Assembly (NCBI GenBank): GCA_005784505.1
Contig: VCAZ01000075.1
Span: 216,501 to 280,500 of the forward strand
DNA: 64,000 nucleotides
DNA from: Bagarius yarrelli
Lineage: Eukaryota; Chordata; Actinopteri; Siluriformes; Sisoridae
Direction: 5' to 3'
The translations under genes were made by a program, and so were the position numbers. This document shows positions 60,026 through 64,000 of this stretch, piece by piece; the first letter of the stretch is position 1, and every line of letters starts with the position of its first letter. The notes under the pieces are model-generated. The model worked only from the letters and a program-made list of their open reading frames with translations. It had not been told where the DNA came from and ran no database searches.

Positions 60026-61804
60026 TACTTTAAGTGGCTTTTGATAAGCGCATTAACAGTCAGGATGAGTGTCAGAGCATGGGGAAGCCATGTTGCAGCA
60101 CCTCTGGATTTAAGAGGGTTAAGGGCAATTATCGGGGGCTGAGGTTTGAACCCCAATCTTCTGAGCCACTATTTCGAGCCTAAACTGACTGAGCCACCAT
60201 TCCTTCATCCCTGTGATACTGGCTTAAACTTACTTTCCTACCATCAGAGAACATACCTTCATACCTTGACAGCATCCTGCACTCCTGTCAGGGCTATTAG
60301 CTATTTTGCTCAGCACACAGGATTTGACTAAGAAATTACAGCCATTGGGGTTTAAGAAAAAAAAAACCTTCCCAGAGAGATGAGTGAATTAGACCTGGAA
60401 AAGGTTCTGATCTATCTGGTGTTCAAGATCGAACATGATGAAACACAGGTGCTGACCTTCTCCTCATCAGGCAAATTAACCGTCACTGAAGTGATGAAAC
60501 CTGATGACATTTACTAAACTTCGTCGGAGCTCACCCTGCGAACACGCTAGCAACTGAAAAGTCACTGCGGTCGTTCCACACAGCTGTACGCTGTCCAGTT
60601 ATTAATTTTTTAATTAGAAACCGTTGAACAAAAAACATAAATGTATGGCTTATAGCTGGTTCGATTCAATGGCGGTCTGCAAGCAAGTTTTTGTTTCTAG
60701 TTGAAGCCAAACTCCAATTGGATGTTTACATTAAAATTATTTTGTGCCTTAAAATAAAGGGGAAAAAAGTAATTCTAACTAGTTACTTTTTTCATTTCAT
60801 TAACTACAGGAGAAATTTTCCATCCTGGTTGGAATTGTCTCTTGGGTACAAAGATGGAACTTTTTTGATTGCTTAGGGGAAGGACAGAGTGGGGGTGTGG
60901 GTAAATACATATAGCTTATGTAATTATATAGGTATCAAAAGACCTCCTGCTTCACCACCTACTCCTACCCATGTTTTACCACCACAAAAGGAAACTGGTT
61001 TGTTAGTAAATATTGGTCAGCACTTTAGGCAAGGTTCTGACCTTGCTGATGACATGCTACTCCCAGGAAGAAAATGGGTTTGTGTCATGACTCTATTAAG
61101 GCCATTTTCAGCAACCTTCTCCTATATATCTCTTACAACTGAATAGTATTGTATTTTTTTTTTTATTATTGCATCTGTCCAGTACATTTGGAAGCTATTT
61201 GTTCCCTGCAGAAGGATCTAGCGACTGTAGTTCTTTTAGAAGCAGAGGTAACAAAATGGAGCTGAGACTGTAAAAACCATGTAGCTCAGAAAGCAATCCT
61301 AGTGATAGGGTTCTTTGCTTGTTATTTAGCAAGATAAGATGGCATAAAAACAGTCCCTTAACAATAAAACAAAAAATCCAATATCAATACCAATAAAAGG
61401 CTATATCTGAAACCTGACAAGATTTCACTTTATCTAATCCAAGTGTTAAAAAATCCTATAGACTGATCCATGCCTACTGCTTAAATTAATTATCCTTGTA
61501 TCACAGTGTTGTCTCAGTTATTAAAGCTGCTGACCAGAAAGAAAAGGTGGTCATAGTAACACTGTCTTTGCAAGCATAGCCAAGAATTGGCTCAATGCGT
61601 AGGCAAGCATTTCAGTGACATTAAATTTAGCACTGTTGAAGGTCTAACATGTACAAGGACATTAAACAATAACATATATCTATATGCATCTATATGCATA
61701 TCAAATATATAGTGGACCACATAAAAGGATCATGCTCGAAGTTTGGGCATGAGTATATAAAATATCCTAGTCGTTGTATGAGCGTGTTTGTTTTCACAGT
61801 CCAA

Positions 61805-62005
61805 AACCATGCATGTTGGATTGATTGGTAATTCAAAATTGCCCATAGGGGTGAACGTAAGTGTGTGTGGTTGTTTGTCTATATGTGGCTGGCAACCTGT
61901 CCAGGGTGACCCCTGCCTTATACCCAATGACAGCTGGGACTCAAGCAGATCCCTGTGACCCTCATTAGAAAAAAAGGGGATATAAACAACAGATGGATGA
62001 ATGGA
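61805..62005 (+). mobile_element. L2-like LINE 3' end
   Basis: Words 'ggtgaacgtaagtgtgtgtg', 'tggcaacctgtccagggtga', 'cagctgggactcaagcagat' and a 'gatggatgaatgga' tail are those of the widespread fish L2/Maui-type 3' end. Confidence 0.65.
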
Positions 62006-62189
62006 CCCTGCAAAGGCAAGCACGTAGCCTTAAATGATCTCACCTATCCCCAGGGGTCAAATTATATCTATTGGGTTTATTGTTCTGGCTTTTTTATGCC
62101 CTCCTTAAAAAAAAATAACCAGCAAGTTATGCATTAGGGATTCTATGCCATGTCTTTTGTCTGAATCAGCCTTTTTCCTAAGAAGAGGG

Positions 62190-62340
62190 GTCACTAAACT
62201 TGGTCCTGGAAGGCCAGTGTCCTGCAGAGTTTAGCTCCAAACGTAATTAAACACAATTTATGTCTTGCTTGGTATACTTGAAAGTTGCAGGCTGATGTGT
62301 TGTGGCAAGTCTAAATCTGAACCCTGGCCTCTAAAAGAAG
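62190..62340. mobile_element. MITE-like element (hAT-type suspected)
   Basis: Begins ggtcactaaacttggtcctg, followed by 'gtcctgcagagtttagctcc', words of a common ostariophysan non-autonomous DNA transposon with palindromic ends. Family assignment is from memory. Confidence 0.45.
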
Positions 62341-64000
62341 GTCCCAACCAGGTGTGGGTAACCCATGTTCCTTAAATTCCATTGTCCTGCTTATTTTCCA
62401 ACTATTCCTACCCTACCCACTGCTGAATGCCTGAATCATGTGTGTCTAGTCAATTAGAGCCTGGAAGATATCATCTCAGATGAGGGTGCATTGGAGGAGG
62501 ACCAAGTAAAAATGATCTCTTATTCAGGTAATCAGCAATTTTCTTTGTCCTGCTTGTTTTCCAGGTATCTTTGCCCTACGAACTGCTGATTACCTAGATT
62601 GGATGTGTTCAGTCAATCAGAAGCTGAAAGATACCAATTTACTAGGTTTTCACTTACTCTACCTATTCATCTGAGATGGCATCCACTCCACCCCCACTTT
62701 CTGCAATCAACCTGATTATTTGTCTCAAAATGGTTTAGGTTTTTTTGTACAAGAAACAGGAGGAAGGAATAAACACAACACATTTTTAAACGGGTAGTTC
62801 AATTCTAGCTGTTGATTAACCTTTCTTTTACCTCTAATGTCAATGCCCCCCTTTCCAAATGTTAAAGCAGTTTTGTAGTATCTATTTCTGGCCTGGGATT
62901 TATGGTTATCTGTAAACATGGGCAATGTTAGTAAAGTTGAGAATCCAAACCCTGGGGACACGGTGAAAGCTCTCTGTTCACTTTCCTTTCATTTCTCTCT
63001 TGCATCCTGCCCCTAGCACACTCCTACCACTGCCTCTTTTTCGAAGTGTGACTAGATTGTGTGTGTGTGTGTGTCTAGAGGTGCTGTGTGTGCATTTTTT
63101 TAATATCGTATGATAAATGCTCTACTCTGCTTTTCTCACTATGGGGCATGTTGACTTGCAGCAAAACACAAACACACAAGCGCACACACACACATGCACA
63201 AATTGATTTGGCCAGCAGAGACTGAACTCTGGGCTTCAGATACTTCTGTGTCTCTCTGCTCGGTTGTCTCAGTTGGCAGCATTCCAAGATAAATTGTCAA
63301 AACAAGGTGTACTATTCCAAACACACATAAGAAACGTTTCCACCTTCTCTTTTATTTTTGTGTCATATAATTTGGTACTGTTTTTACAACAGGGATGAAG
63401 TTCCCGGGTTGCACATTTTAATAAAACCCACAGCAAAATAATGCCATATGCAAATTAGCAGATATCAAAGATAGTCTGTCAGTATTTCTTATTAGAAATT
63501 GGCTAAAAAAAGGCTTACTGTACTCTAATCTTTTAAAGGAAACCTTTGCAGGGGAGAGGATGTAGGCAAAAGGAGTTAGATGAGTAAGGACATAAGAGAA
63601 AATGTAATTGTGTGGGAACAATTGATCTTGGCCATTTTGAGAAACATTGCAAGTCCTGTGGCTTAGCGATAAGAAAAAGAAAAAGGCCACAAATCGCTGC
63701 AAAGTGCTGCAAAACGCTGTAAAGCAGCTGTGCGACTCATGGCAAACAGAGATGGATGAGTCTGCAGCACAGATGCGCTCTGACCATGTCCAGAAAGAGA
63801 TCTTTTTATCGTTCATCCCTAAAGTTGTGCATTAAAACAGACACCAAAATGCTTTATTTTGATGTTTGTATTTGGAAAGCATTTAGCCTGGAGCAGCGTC
63901 TCTGAGTAGACTGTGCTTTGATCATACTTTGGACTGGAAGCTTTAAGGATATGCTATAACAGGATAAGAGTTTCACAGTAATGCTGAATTACACAATAAA

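Larger units (their letters stand above)
59261..64000. other. lamc3: lamc3 intron upstream of the laminin IV exon
   Basis: No further laminin exon could be found on the - strand up to the edge. Contents: a LINE 3' end (59800-60025), a SINE fragment (60110-60200), an L2-like LINE 3' end (61805-62005) and palindromic or transposon-like repeats (62190-62700). Confidence 0.65.

Noticed and set aside
59261..64000. Further upstream lamc3 exons
   Set aside because: No cysteine-patterned or LN-like open block with splice sites was found on the - strand. Frames at 59377-59679 and 63418-63816 show no laminin features.

Overview
The window is vertebrate nuclear DNA, almost certainly from a teleost fish. 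It has long introns with consensus GT/AG borders, dense (CA)n, (TA)n and GA tracts, and many tRNA-derived SINE copies whose 3' ends read like the familiar fish 'aagtcgctctggataagggc' tail. The SINE family suggests an ostariophysan (catfish-like) fish, but the species cannot be fixed from sequence alone. No bacterial, CRISPR or viral genes were seen.

Layout. (1) 1-10.8 kb, + strand: hexb, lysosomal beta-hexosaminidase (GH20), from exon 2 to the stop codon; exon 1 lies off the left edge. (2) 10.9-19.35 kb, - strand: gfm2, mitochondrial ribosome-recycling GTPase (EF-G2mt), complete in 20 coding exons (765 codons before the stop). It converges tail-to-tail with hexb, and the 3' ends probably overlap. 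(3) 19.35-22.0 kb: no coding sequence; repeats plus the presumed aif1l 3' UTR. (4) 22.0-29.65 kb, - strand: aif1l, EF-hand actin-bundling protein, complete in 6 coding exons (148 aa). (5) 30.9-59.3 kb, - strand: lamc3, laminin gamma-3, its C-terminal 1090 codons in 19 exons, from the laminin IV domain to the stop codon. The N-terminal part lies off the right edge. (6) 59.3-64 kb: intron of lamc3, with repeats only. All exon borders were derived by hand; every junction keeps phase and every joined reading frame stays open.

The most interesting discovery is inside hexb. Exon 11 is present twice (7271-7445 and 8946-9123). Both copies are open, have splice sites and the same entry and exit phases, and are about 59% identical in protein. 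Including both copies, or neither, breaks the frame, so they must be used as alternatives. They differ at exactly the two residues that distinguish the beta and alpha active sites of human hexosaminidase: copy A reads Asp-Tyr (beta is Asp-Leu), copy B reads Asn-Arg (the alpha pair that handles sialylated or sulfated substrates). One gene may therefore make both a neutral-substrate and an acidic-substrate enzyme by splicing.

Other points of note: a 76-bp x ~12 minisatellite in an aif1l intron carrying CRE-like and octamer-like sites in most units; a laminin gamma-3 C-terminus with Glu at position -3, the integrin-binding position reported missing from human gamma-3; a tandem array built from the tRNA-like half of a SINE in a lamc3 intron; a GC-AG intron in gfm2; and the joining of the hexb-gfm2 block (human 5q13) to the lamc3-aif1l block (human 9q34).
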